Shown: positions 1 through 10,288 of the stretch, in pieces | Layout: each line of letters starts with the position of its first letter | Numbering within the stretch: position 1 is the first letter of the stretch | Assembly (NCBI GenBank): GCA_030323885.1 | Contig: CM059187.1 | Coordinates: forward strand, 123,409,593 to 123,473,592 | Direction of reading: 5' to 3' | Origin: Branchipolynoe longqiensis | Taxonomy: Eukaryota > Annelida > Polychaeta > Phyllodocida > Polynoidae | DNA: 64,000 bases | Notes under the pieces: model-generated | The model's input: the letters and a program-made list of their open reading frames with translations, nothing else | Databases searched by the model: none | Told to the model about the DNA's origin: nothing | Translations under genes and position numbers: made by a program

Positions 1-480
1 ACCACTATTGTGGTAAGGGAGTTGGGATTCTCCTAGCTGTCCATGTCACTGTTAGTGTGTCAGTGGGGCTATTTGGTTGTTACCATGGTAACGAGGGTGG
101 AGAGTTGTCAAGGGCCCTTGGTGTTCTAGTACTAGTAGTTATTTCGTAGGGGCGCAGGTTATATGGGAAGGTCGGGTTTGGTGCCCCACGGGCGCTGACC
201 AGTTAGCGGGTAGTGGGCGATAATGGGGCGCTGTGTGGGTGGCGGGGGTGAGTGGGTGTGTCTATGGGGACAAAAGGTGTGTGTATGTGTGGCTGAGTAT
301 TATATATGGGCGGTTGGGTTGTATATCAAGTTCCCACCAGGTGAACATGGTTTACCTGAGGGATATCTCCCCTCCCTTCCCCATCACTGGGGATGCTCAC
401 CTGAGAAGGCCAGATTGTTGTCGGAATGGCCAGTGGCCAGTATCGGGTATCGAGGAGCCGGAAGGGCCCGGGGTGGGGTG
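1..480. other. Unclassified non-coding DNA
   Basis: No gene, RNA or named repeat was recognised. The segment becomes G/T-rich after about 220. The overlapping short reading frames here differ in composition from any known domain and look accidental. Confidence 0.5.
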
Positions 481-1150
481 TTACCCGGCACCACCCGCGA
501 AGGAGGCACCGCCGGAAACACCCTGTGGGGAAAGATTTGGGGTGGAAGTTGGGTGTAGGGTGGGGTAGAGGTGGGTTGGATGGGGAGGTGGGCAGAGTAA
601 GGGTGGAAGGTGCGTGAGAAGATGGGGGGAGAATGGGAAGTGGAGACGAGGAGGAAGGGATGGAGGAGCGGGAGCTGTAGGGGAAGGAAGAGGAGGATGA
701 AGAGGAAGAGAAAGAGGAATAGATGGAGGAGGGGGAGGTGCATGGGACGGCAGAGGGGGATTAAGAGGAAGAGAAAAAGAAGAAATGGGGATGAAGGGAT
801 TGAGGGTGGGAGGTGCAGGGGGAGGGCGGAAGAGAGGGTAGAGGAAGAGGAAGGTGCAAGAAGGGGATGGGTTTTGGTAGAATGGAGGGTGGAGGAAGAG
901 CAGGATGAAGATGAAGAGAACGAGTAAGAAGAGGAGGATGAAGGGATTGGGGTGGGAGGTGCATGGGGAGGGCGGAAGAGAGGGTAGAGGAAGAGGAAGG
1001 TGCAAGAAGGGAATGTTTTTTGGTAGAATGGAGGGTGGAGGAAGAGCAGGATGAAGATGAAGAGAACGAGTAAGAAGAGGAGGAGGAAGAGAAGGAGGAT
1101 GGTTCAGTATTACCTATCATGGAGCAGGAGGAGAAGAGGGGGGGTCATGG
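481..1150. repeat. Purine-rich low-complexity tract with a 147-bp tandem duplication
   Basis: The + strand is almost purely G and A (GGA, GAA and GGGA words). Within it a 147-bp unit is repeated twice head to tail (about 790-936 and 937-1083), with only a few differences. Both units hold the words GGCGGAAGAGAGGG and AACGAGTAAGAAGAGG. Acidic or proline-rich reading frames on both strands come from the composition and are not called as genes. Confidence 0.8.
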
Positions 1151-2220
1151 AGGGGAAGAGCGGAAAACAAGTTGGGATGTCCTAATGAAAAATACTAAAA
1201 TAGAAAAGAAAGAAATTACTTGAATCTGAATTTGCAATAACCTTATTATGTCCGAAATATGGGTATATTAAATCTCAACGGGAAGCTCTCACTGAGAGTC
1301 TCAGTCATCGTTATGGCCAGTGCTCAGAGGTGAGCACTGCCATCGGTGTGGTCAGTATGGTTGAGATAGACACTATTTTGGTAAGATTAATGTTTGCAGA
1401 ACTGCTCGGCGAATACTGTAATTTGCGGACCTGAAACAAACCAATCAGCATGCACAATTTTACTCTGCCTGTGCAGAATTACTTTACATTTTGGTTTGGT
1501 CACAATTTTAGAAAATACTGTATGTATTGTCAAAGATTAATTTGTTGTGCTTTTATGCCATTTACCAAAACAAGTATTCATTTATGTATCATATTATTGC
1601 TATTAGCTAGGGATGGTGAGAGTAGCTCTGTCAATAATATCATTAATAATTCTTCTTCTGCTAATTTGCAGAGCAAAGTAGCTGTGCGAATAATAATAAT
1701 CAATCTTCTGCTAATTCGCAGAGCAAGGCAGCTCTGCGGATAGCCTCGTCCATAAAATAAACACCACTCCTATCAGTTGAGTTCTTTTAAATTCTAAATC
1801 GCACCCTCTTTTACCTGGGAAGGAAAGTGTTCTGTAAATGAAGGGACCCAGTAATGGGAGGTCCGTGGTGCAGCGCCCCACTGTGGAAATGACCCATTTA
1901 TTGAACCCAGCCAGATGAGGCAGTGCTCCTGAAGGGGTAGAATGCTTCGAGTTAGAATGCCTCACTTTCAAGACATTAACTAGGTTGTTGCTCTCATATC
2001 CACCACGGATTGTTGTTGCTCTCATATCCACCACGGCCTAGTCCTAGTGATCGTCATGCCCTTGGATATGTGGGGGTTTGGGGTGAAGCACACTACATAT
2101 TGATGCACATTCAATTCACCCTTTTACTGGTTTTAGCTAATGTAGAATATTTACTAATGGAATGTCACTGTAAGTGTAACCCAATGCAGAGATAAGTGTA
2201 GGGCAAGCAGACTACCTTTG
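1151..2220. other. Unclassified AT-rich DNA with two short tandem duplications
   Basis: No gene recognised. At about 1649-1741 a roughly 45-bp block occurs twice, each copy able to form a small hairpin around GCAGAGC...GCTCTGC. At 1984-2008 and 2012-2036 a 25-bp word beginning GTTGTTGCTCTCATATCC is repeated at a 28-bp period. Confidence 0.5.
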
Positions 2221-2540
2221 TACCAAGGTGGCTGAATTGGGAGAGCGCAGGCCTCCCGTGCGGGCGATCGAGAGTTCGATTCCCGGTCGAGTCAAACCAA
2301 TGACTTATAAAATTGACATTTGTCGCTTCTTAGCCTGGTGCTTGAAATTAATATGATAGGGCAAGGACTGGTTAGTTGGGTGTCAGGATAATATGACCAA
2401 GTGAGATATCAGGGCATGGTGCTGGCAGCCTGATTTCCCAGTAGGGCAGCACTATAAAGTCACCATGAGGGCACACTGTCACTGGCCGGTGCCCATCCTG
2501 ATATTACCTTAGCTGTTGCCAGGATGTAAAACTCCAACAA
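2221..2540 (+). repeat. tRNA-headed SINE, family 1 (SINE1), tail A, diverged full-length copy
   Basis: The 5' end resembles a tRNA, with an A-box-like GGCTGAATTGGGAGAGCG and a B-box-like GAGTTCGATTCCC. It is followed by the family body (AAACCAATGACTTA, then GGGCAAGGACTGGTTAG, then GGCAGCACTATAAAGTC) and by tail A (GATATTACCTTAGCTGTTGC, then GGATGTAAAAC). More than ten other copies in the window define the family. Confidence 0.85.
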
Positions 2541-3430
2541 CCAATCATCAGGCCATTGGGTATGTTAGGATTGGGGTGAAGTAGGGTAGACATTGATGAA
2601 CATGCAAATGACCTTTTTCTCTAATGCAGAATATTTACTAGTGCAAGGTCACTGCAACCGAATTCAGAAATAAGTGAAGGGCAAGAAGACTACCAAATTT
2701 GTTCATCAGAAACCATGTGTTTAGCAGTTTAAATTGGGTTTCACACATCGTGCTTATAATGAAGGATAGGGATTGAAAGGGCAATGCCCCCCCCCCCAAA
2801 CAACCAGGTCACAGCTTCACTCCTGCACCAGCGACCAGTGGACAGTTGTAAACTATTTGTTCCTAATACGATAGCTAGAATTGAAGGCGGGGGTGGGAGG
2901 GGGGAGAAGAAAAAGGAGCGCGAGAAAAAAGCAGAAAAGATGAATGAAAGAAAGCAAAGCAAAGCAAAAATAAGAGGGAAGTAAAGAGAAAGAAAGTAGC
3001 AAAAAGTGAATGAAAGAATGAAAAAAATTAAAGAAGGGAAGAAAGAAAAGAAGAAAAAAAGGACGAAAGAAAGAAAGAAAAAAAACCACACCCCGGATAT
3101 TAAAAAATTGAAACTATGTATCAAACCGCCTGCAAATTACTTGTCCCCGTGAATACGAGTCTATGTACGGAACTGAGTAACATTAATATTCACAAGGTTT
3201 GAAGTTGGTCACCTTGCGTCTTTGTCCACAGACTGGCACCCCGTGCTGGCCTTAATGGTCAGCCTGGCAGCGGTCACCGCCAAGGTCCGGATGGGCATCA
3301 CGTGACGTTAATCAGGCTGCCCGCCCACAGACGCCAGGCCCTGCTTTGTTCCCCTAACAAAGATCACCCCACCACCCCTCTGTGCTAAGAACCCCAGACC
3401 ACGCCGTCATTGAGGGCTCCGCTTACGGGG
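2541..3430. other. Unclassified DNA with a purine tract at 2885-3085
   Basis: No gene recognised. The stretch from about 2885 to 3085 is GA/AAG-rich. About 3200-3430 is GC-richer and contains a CACGTG E-box-like hexamer near 3299, but nothing that identifies an exon. Confidence 0.45.
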
Positions 3431-4020
3431 ATGGCGGACTGGGGCTGTGTAGACATGGCGAGTGGTGGGGTAGGGGTAGGGGTAGGGGTAGGGGTAGGGG
3501 TCGGGGTGGGGGTAGGGGATGGGGTAGGAGTAGGGGTAGGGGTTAATGGGGTTAGGGGTTAGGTGGGATGAAGGTGGGTGAGGTGGGATGTGGGGTGGAG
3601 GTGGAGTGGGGTGGGGGTTATGAGGGGATGAAGGTGGTGGGGTGGGGGTGGGGGGGGTGGGGTTATGTGGGGATGAAGGTGGGTGAACCTTTGTATGAGG
3701 GGGTGGAATATGCTGATTGTGGGTTGGAGGGCTACTGACTAGAAGGAGGGTTTGAAGTAGACATGGGGAAAGGGTGAGGGTTTTGAGTAGACATGGGAAA
3801 AGGGTGACGGTTGGGGTTATCTGTTGGGTGATGGGTGGGGCTGATGGGCGGGGGTGATGGACAGGAGTTACGAAAGGAGTTACGGTGGAGCTGGGGAGAA
3901 GGGGGGTGGGCTGGAGATGAGGTGGGATTTGAGGAGTGGGGAGGGGGTTGTGTATACAAGAATGGGGGTTCGGTTGGACCTGGAGATAATGTGAGATTTG
4001 GGAGAGGAGGGTATGTTTAG
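3431..4020. repeat. G-rich low-complexity tract with GGGGTA repeats
   Basis: Consecutive GGGGTA hexamers run from about 3468 to 3545, followed by looser GGGGTTAGG and GGTGGGATGAAGGTGGG words. The + strand has many closely spaced runs of three or more G, so G-quadruplex formation is possible. The unit is not a canonical animal telomere repeat. Confidence 0.75.
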
Positions 4021-4044
4021 AAGAAAGGAGGTTTTGACGGACCT

Positions 4045-4106
4045 TAGATGTTTGTTTGTTGTTGTTTTACGTCCTAGCAACATCTAAGGTCATATCAGAA
4101 CGGGGT
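4045..4106 (-). repeat. SINE1 tail A fragment
   Basis: Carries the reverse-oriented signature TTACGTCCTAGCAACATCTA followed by AGGTCATATCAGAACGGGG, matching the 3' tail of full-length SINE1 copies. The head and body are missing. Confidence 0.75.
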
Positions 4107-4590
4107 GGACCTTAGAAGAGGTTGGGTTGGAGATAATGCGGGATTTGGCGAGTGGAAGGGAAGGCTTCTGTTTGGTGGCTTTTCATCAGTTCTTGCACGT
4201 AGCATAGGGATCACACGGCAGTGGCGCCGCTGTGGTTGTGTACTGAACTCGAAACTGAATACAGAATATACTAGCTATACATGGTATTGAAAGATTCATT
4301 AGTTATATTCACATAATACATTACACAACACACAAATATCCATATACCAAAGTTTCGTGCTATGGTAAACACTGTACTAGCCTCAGGAAAGTTTAGATGC
4401 TAGGCCTGCCCGACAAAAAAAAATAAACCTACACAAAAACAAAACAAAACCCTACACAATAATAAGGTTTCTTTAATTACAGCCCAACTTGCCCGGGGTG
4501 TATTTGATTTCCTGCAGCTTCCCAATAATCCGCTCCTTATACCTGAGGCCTTTCATCTTTCATCTTCGCCCGCACGCCGAATCCGCTTTC
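4107..4590. other. Unclassified DNA
   Basis: No gene, RNA or named repeat recognised. Confidence 0.4.
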
Positions 4591-5285
4591 CGACGAGGTG
4601 GCGGTGGGGGGGGGGGTGGTGAGGGAAGGGGTGGGGGGGGAGGGAGAAGGCAGGGGATGAGGGGGGAGGGGTGGGGTGAGGGAGGGTAGGAGAGGTGAGG
4701 GAGGGAGAAGGCAGGGGGATGGGGGAGGAGGGAGGGTAGGGATGTGTGTGAGGGAGGGGTAGGGGAGGTGAGGAGGGTAGAAGGCAGGGGGATGGGAGGA
4801 CGGAGGGGAGGGGTAGGGATGGTGAGGGAGGGGGTAGGGGAGGTGAGGGGGGAGAAGGCAGGGGAAGGGGAGGGTAGGGAAGTAGGGAGGGGAGTGGAGG
4901 CGGGGGATGGGAGGGGACGGGAGGGGAGGGGTAGGGAACAGGTGAGGACGGGGTAGGGAGAGGTAGGGAGAGAGAGGAGGGGAGGATGGGAGGGACGGAG
5001 GGGAGGGTAGGGACAGGTGAGGGACGGGGGTAGGAGAGGGGGAGGGAGGGGGGAGGGGTAGGCGGGGGGGCGGGGAGGGGAGGGGAGGGAGGAGGGAGGG
5101 GTAGGGACAGGTGAGGGACGGGGTAGGGAGAGGTGAGGGAGGGAGAAGGCAGGGGGATGGGAGGGACGGAGGGGAGGGGTAGGGACAGGTGAGGGAGGGG
5201 GTAGGCAGGGGGAAGGGGGAGGGAGGGGGGAGGGGTAGGCGGGTAGGGGTGGGGGGCGGGAGGGAGGGGGAGGGAGGGGGAGAGA
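4590..5285. repeat. G-rich minisatellite
   Basis: Irregular units of roughly 80-95 bp are built from GGGAGGG, GGAGAAGGCAGGGGGATGGG, GGACGGAGGGGAGGGG and TAGGGACAGGTGAGG. GGACAGGTGAGG recurs near 5013, 5107 and 5185. The + strand consists almost entirely of G runs and is a strong G-quadruplex candidate. Long proline-rich frames on the - strand (4553-5398) are artefacts of this composition. Confidence 0.85.
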
Positions 5286-5469
5286 GGAGCTAACCCCAGA
5301 CAGCCTACATAACAATGGCAATCCGCCGAAGGTTTCCGGAAACTACCGAGGCTGACAATAATATAACCGGCGTCTATCCGCTCGGCAGGGCTAAGCAACC
5401 CCCAAGCAGCAGTCGGCAGAAAATCTGAAGAACTCCTGTGATTATTCCCCCCAAGCAGATCCGGAGGTC

Positions 5470-6410
5470 TGTGTGTGTGGGGGGGGGGGGGGGGGGGCTG
5501 TAGGAGAGTGGGGTGGACGTAGAGGTGGGAGTGAAACTGGTGGGAATGTGGATGGGTAGTACTGTGTGTGGGTGTGGAAGTGTCACCGTGTGAATGTGTG
5601 TGGGAGTGTGTGTGGGAGTGGGAGTGGTGGGGGTGTGTATGCGTAGGAGTGTGAATGTGAGTGTGTGTGTGAGTGTGTGAAGATGGAAGTGGTTGGAGTG
5701 GTGGGAATGTGTATGGGTGTGAGTGTGTGTGTGCATGTGTATGGGAGTGAAGGTGGGAGTTGGAGTGTGTGTGGGTAGGAGGATGTTAGGCTGGGAGTGT
5801 GTGTGGGTATCGGTGTGTGGGAGGGTGGGTGGGAGGGTGGGTGAGAAATGGGTGAGTGAGAGTGTGGATAAGACTAAGAGAGTATGAGTGTGTATTGCTG
5901 TGTGAGGGTGTTGGTGTGTGGGTTGCGGGGGTAGCTATGGGTTAGAATGTGTGGATATGTAGGTTGTGGGGGTGTTGGTGGGGGTGTGGGTGGATAGGAG
6001 TGTGTGAGGGAGTGCGGGAGTTTGTGGAAACATTGGTGGGTGAGACTGTCGATGAGGGTGTGGGTGTGGGCGGGGGAACGTGTGCGGATGTGTGTGTATG
6101 GGTGTGAGTGTGGATAGGAATCTGTGTGTGACTGTGAGTATGACTGTTTCGGAGGGAGTGTGGGTTTGAATGGGTGTGTAGATGTGTGTGTTGGTGTGGG
6201 TGTGATTGGGTGTCAGTGTATGCGGAAGTGTGAGTTTGTGAGAGCAGAGCATGGGTGGGTGGGTGTGAAAGTGCGGGTGAGAGTGTGGATGTGGATGGGA
6301 ATCTGCGGGTGGATGTTTCGGAGGTAGTGGGAGGTGGGAGGGTGTGTGTGTGAACGGGTGGGTGGATGTGGGTGTGTGGGAGGGTGGATGTGGAGGTGGG
6401 AGTGGGTGGA
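5470..6410. repeat. TG-rich degenerate repeat tract
   Basis: Imperfect TGTGTG, TGGGAGTGTG and GGGTGTG words follow an opening run of more than 15 G near 5479. No fixed period is obvious. His/Thr-rich - strand reading frames are compositional. Confidence 0.8.
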
Positions 6411-6640
6411 TGCTTTTAGCGCGCAGGTAATCAGGGAGCTGACAATGGTAATTAGTGTAATTACAGGTGCGCCCGGGGCCGATATTACCTGCCATGTACA
6501 GGGCGGGGGTTGTTACCTGAGGTGCAGGCGGGGGCGTTCTTGTCTTGCACTGGCCTTTTGTCATCAGAACAGGCGCACAGCCGGGTCCACCCCGCCTCTC
6601 TGCCTCCTCACTCGCCCCCGACACTCAGTCACACGGTGAC
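6411..6640. other. Unclassified DNA between TG and CA arrays
   Basis: Higher-complexity sequence separates a TG-rich block on its left from a CA-rich block on its right. No gene recognised. Confidence 0.35.
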
Positions 6641-7530
6641 ACACACCACACGCACGGCCTCACTCACACCACACATACACACTCACACTGTGACACACAC
6701 CACACACACTCACCCTGTTACAAACATTCACTCACACCACACACACTTAAACTGTGATGCACGCACTCACTCACACCACACATACCCACTCACACTGTGA
6801 CACACACCACACACACTCACACGGTGGTACACACCACACACTCGCATGTTGGTACCCACCATACACACTCACACAGTGGTACACACCACACACACTCACA
6901 CTGTGATGCACGGCCTCACTCACACCACACATACACACTCACACTGTGACGCACGCACTCACTTACACCACACATACACACTCGCACGGTGGTACACACC
7001 ACACACATTCACACTGTGACGCACGCACTCAATCACACCACACATACACACTCACACTGTGACACACACCACACACACTCACACGGTGGTATACACTACA
7101 CACACTCACACGGTGGTACACACCACACACACTCACACTGTGACAAACACTCACTCACACCACAAACACTCACACTGTGACACACAGACACTCACTCACA
7201 CTGTGACACACACTCACTCACACCACACACACTGACTCACACGGTGACACACACCACACACACTCACAGTGTGGCAAACACGCACTCACACCACATATAC
7301 TCAGACGGTGGCATACCCCACACATACACACTCACACTGTGGCACCCCCACACTCAAATACACTCACTCCCACACTCACTCACATGGTGACTCACACATA
7401 CATTCACTGAAATACACGCACACACACTCACATACAGACTCACACACACTCACACACACTCACACACTCATAGGCACACTCACACACTCACACACACTCA
7501 CACACATTCACACACTGACACCTTCACTCA
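6641..7530. repeat. CA-rich minisatellite
   Basis: Variants of CACTCACACTGTGACACAC and CACACGGTGGTACACACCAC recur throughout and degrade to simple CACA/CTCA at the right end. The His/Thr-rich frames are compositional. Confidence 0.85.
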
Positions 7531-7803
7531 CCATCATGCATTGCGCCGATGAGAAACCTTTGCTAGGATATAAATGGTTAATAGAGCTTGGGTGTGGGAG
7601 GAAACTCCTGCGTTACCACACCCCATGACGAAGGCCGCTCAAGACAATTCTCAAAAGGAATGATTGAGACAAAGATTGATGGCTTGTATAATTTGAAGGT
7701 GAACTAGTGCCCATGAGAACTGACTAAGCTAGTCTGTGGAGTAAGTAGACTGCAAACCTGGCTGAGGGATTCCAACAGCTAAGCATTGGAACTTGTCTTT
7801 TAC

Positions 7804-8136
7804 CTTGTTTGGCTTGTGTGGCTGGGGTTTTAAGTCTTAGCAACACCATCTGGCATTATAATTCGACGGGTACCGACTTGTGCCAATGTACTGTCATAGT
7901 AGTTTTATATTGGCTATAACATGGTGACGGGGCCAGTACCTATTACTACTCCTCTCAGTCGAGTTATTTTGGCACTGAGCCAGACCATGTCTACCTTAAT
8001 AACCCCGCGGTCCAGGAAAGGTAGCAACAGGAATTACTTTAGTAACTGTTCAGTTGTGCTCGCTTAGGGGATCGAACCCACGAGTTTTCATACAGGAAGC
8101 AGGTGTCCTATCGAGTCAGCCATTCTCTCCAGTACC
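7804..8136 (-). repeat. SINE1, tail A, old diverged copy
   Basis: Read on the - strand, the order is tRNA-like head (B-box-like GGGTTCGATCCCC near 8075), body and tail A (GTTTTAAGTCTTAGCAACA on the + strand near 7828). It is more diverged than the other copies and abuts the TA microsatellite to the left of the DIRS element. Confidence 0.65.
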
Positions 8137-8171
8137 ATTCTGTCCAGTGTCCATCACATAGTGCACTATGG

Positions 8172-8201
8172 ATATATATATATATAATGTATATATATAT
8201 A

Positions 8202-8239
<38 letters not shown>

Positions 8240-8240
8240 G
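8172..8240. repeat. TA microsatellite
   Basis: Almost pure TA dinucleotides with three short interruptions. It directly precedes the left end of the DIRS-like element. Confidence 0.9.
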
Positions 8241-8310
8241 TTTACCTCGGTAATGCCGCCGCTGGCTAGCCGTAGGCCTGGGAGAAGGAAGCACATCCGG
8301 GTCCAGCAAT
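8241..8310 (+). repeat. Left terminal repeat of the DIRS-like element
   Basis: Outer part 8241-8277 (begins TTTACCTCGG) is complementary, with a few mismatches and one indel, to 13322-13357 in the internal region. Inner part 8281-8310 is a perfect 30-bp inverted match to 13559-13588 in the right terminal repeat. The exact outer edge is uncertain by a few bases. Confidence 0.85.
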
Positions 8311-8975
8311 TAGCATAAGTGACTCACAACGGGAGGACGTTTGTGAGTTGCTCCAACAGGATTTATCTAATACTACTGCTTTTGTTCAAAAGTAAGTACC
8401 TTTTATTAGCCTACTTTGTTTATGATGCTTTATAGCATCACCGTATGAAAGTTCAGAACTTTCTCACGTCCAATTTGGACTTTGTACGTGTTTTTTAACT
8501 TACGGATAGAACTTTGGGTGCCGCTGGCACTAACGAAACCGATACTGCAGTTCTATCGACACCTGTTTTTCAGACAGGGAGAAATGGCAACCCGAGTTGC
8601 TCATTTCCTAAGAAAAGTCTCCCGGATCCTAATAGAGGATGAGGTTGGGGATGCTTCTGGGTGTTTTTTATAAACACCCCAGACCGGTTTAAGGCGAACC
8701 TCCGAGTTTCGTAATATTTTCTCCAACTTGTTGGCGCTGTAGCCACGGGTGGGAGAAGTGTACGGAACAGAGAGAGTGGGCGATCTCACGATCGATACCC
8801 CCCGTTTGGTTGGTTTCGTTACCACACACCTACGGCAAAATTTAGCTTCACGCCTGTACTGACACGTTGGAATACACGTTCTCTGTACCTTGTTCCTCAA
8901 CCCAGTTTACTTGCTTACACTTGTGTAGTTGAGATGATTCCGGTTTAGTAACGCTTTATTTCGTTACAGGAACCG

Positions 8976-10286
8976 ATGGCCACTCGCCGGAATAAGCCGC
9001 CCGCTGCAGCGGTCGGCGTCCCTCCTACGGATTACGATTCGTCACCACCGGCTACGGCTCCGCCGTCCCCACCGCCCGGGCCACATGCCTCTGATCAGGA
9101 CAGTGATCAGCCCCCTCAACCTGTAGGTTGGGAGGCTAAGATGGCGGCTATGGTGGAGGAGAAAATGCGCCATTTCCAGGCTCATACCTTTGTAGACCCT
9201 TCCCAAATCCCTGATGAGGATTGGGAAGACTTCTCGGAAGACGAGGAAGACACGGTTTCGGCACCTGAGGTTCCGAAACCGAAAGCGCGCGGCAAGAAAC
9301 GTCGCCCGGTTAGCAGCTCGGGAGACGAGTTCACCAAGAAGTCTAACACTAAGCGCTCCAAAAAGTCCAAGAAAAAGAAAAAGGAAAAGAAAGACTCGTC
9401 CTCGGACTCGTCAGACGACTCTTCTTCCACGGAGTCTGATTCTGATACGGAACGCGCAGGCGTTTACGCCAAAATAGGGGCTAAAGTAGGCAAGAAAATT
9501 GTCAAAAAGAAAGCTCACAAGGTGCGTACCACTACTATGATGCGCAAAACGGTGAATGGCCATTTCACCACCTTTAAGCCAGTGGAAGTCATCAACAAAT
9601 TGACTGAACAGATCTCTGGAGTCAAGGGTATCCCCGCTACAGTGTCTAAGGACATGGATGCGGGCATCCATTTGTCGGACGAGCGTCGCCGGTACGAAAC
9701 TGCCCTCTGCGTTATCCATAAGGCAGTTTTGGGGGCCTTGACGTCCATTATCCCTGTCGCTAACAGAATGCAAACCGAGAACAAGTTCTCGTCTTTGGCT
9801 CGGGTTATGGACCGGAGCATTGCCCTACTCGCAGCGGCGAGTAACTACATGACTCATCGCAGATTTGAAAATGTTTTCAAATCGGTCACCACCGATGCGG
9901 GCAAAGAAGTCGCACGCTCAAAGAAAGTGACAGATCATGACGGCAAAGAATACACTGTGTATTCAGGACCTACCCCCATCAAAAGCAACCCTCTGGATAA
10001 ATCCAAGATGTTTGGGGGTCAGCTGGCTTACCTTTACAAGCAGGTGGAGGTAGACTACAAGAGTGCTAAGAACACCGAAGCAAAGGGCCGTAAATTCCAA
10101 AACCCAGCCGGGTTCAGACGGGCTAGGACGGATTTTTGCTTCCGCAGAGGAGGAAGGCCGTTCAGGGGCGGACCGTCCTTCCCGTTCAGCCAGCGGGGAA
10201 GAGGTCGAGGCGACAGACAAGCCTCAAACTGGAACGACAACCGCGGCTACAAGAGAGACTTCGTTCCCAAACCAGGGAACAAGTAG
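8976..10286 (+). CDS. DIRS-type gag-like protein
   Basis: Open frame of 436 residues from the first ATG of the element's coding part. An N-terminal Pro/Ala-rich stretch is followed by an acidic patch (EDWEDFSEDEED near residue 80) and a Lys/Ser-rich region (about 100-160) that resembles a nuclear-targeting or nucleic-acid-binding segment. A globular middle follows (about 180-370), then an Arg/Gly-rich C-terminus with RGG-like repeats (FRRGGRPFRGG, QRGRGRGD). DIRS gag proteins are poorly conserved. The assignment rests on position just upstream of RT, length and basic C-terminus. No CCHC zinc knuckle is visible, and the RGG-rich end may replace it (inference). The stop overlaps the start of the open RT frame, which is +1 relative to gag. 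Role by family: RNA binding and particle assembly. Confidence 0.8.
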   Translation: MATRRNKPPAAAVGVPPTDYDSSPPATAPPSPPPGPHASDQDSDQPPQPVGWEAKMAAMVEEKMRHFQAHTFVDPSQIPDEDWEDFSEDEEDTVSAPEVPKPKARGKKRRPVSSSGDEFTKKSNTKRSKKSKKKKKEKKDSSSDSSDDSSSTESDSDTERAGVYAKIGAKVGKKIVKKKAHKVRTTTMMRKTVNGHFTTFKPVEVINKLTEQISGVKGIPATVSKDMDAGIHLSDERRRYETALCVIHKAVLGALTSIIPVANRMQTENKFSSLARVMDRSIALLAAASNYMTHRRFENVFKSVTTDAGKEVARSKKVTDHDGKEYTVYSGPTPIKSNPLDKSKMFGGQLAYLYKQVEVDYKSAKNTEAKGRKFQNPAGFRRARTDFCFRRGGRPFRGGPSFPFSQRGRGRGDRQASNWNDNRGYKRDFVPKPGNK

Positions 10287-10288
10287 AG

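Noticed and set aside
384..1120. Pro/Ser-rich and Glu/Arg-rich frames on both strands
   Set aside because: Products of the purine-rich tandem repeat, with no stable sequence character.
2221..2300. Candidate tRNA gene
   Set aside because: A- and B-box-like words are present, but the sequence continues into the SINE1 body and does not form a clean cloverleaf. The same applies to heads at 26206, 48395, 56797, 34915 and 55048.
3468..3560. Interstitial telomere repeat
   Set aside because: The unit is GGGGTA with drift, not TTAGGG, and it lies in a generally G-rich tract.
4553..5398. Long proline-rich open frames on the - strand (over 250 residues)
   Set aside because: They exist in more than one frame and only because the + strand is G-rich repeat. 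They show no domain or splice context.
6510..7628. His/Thr-rich frames
   Set aside because: Translation of the CA minisatellite.
9182..10240. Antisense frames across the gag-like ORF
   Set aside because: Shadows of the DIRS gag gene with no independent support.
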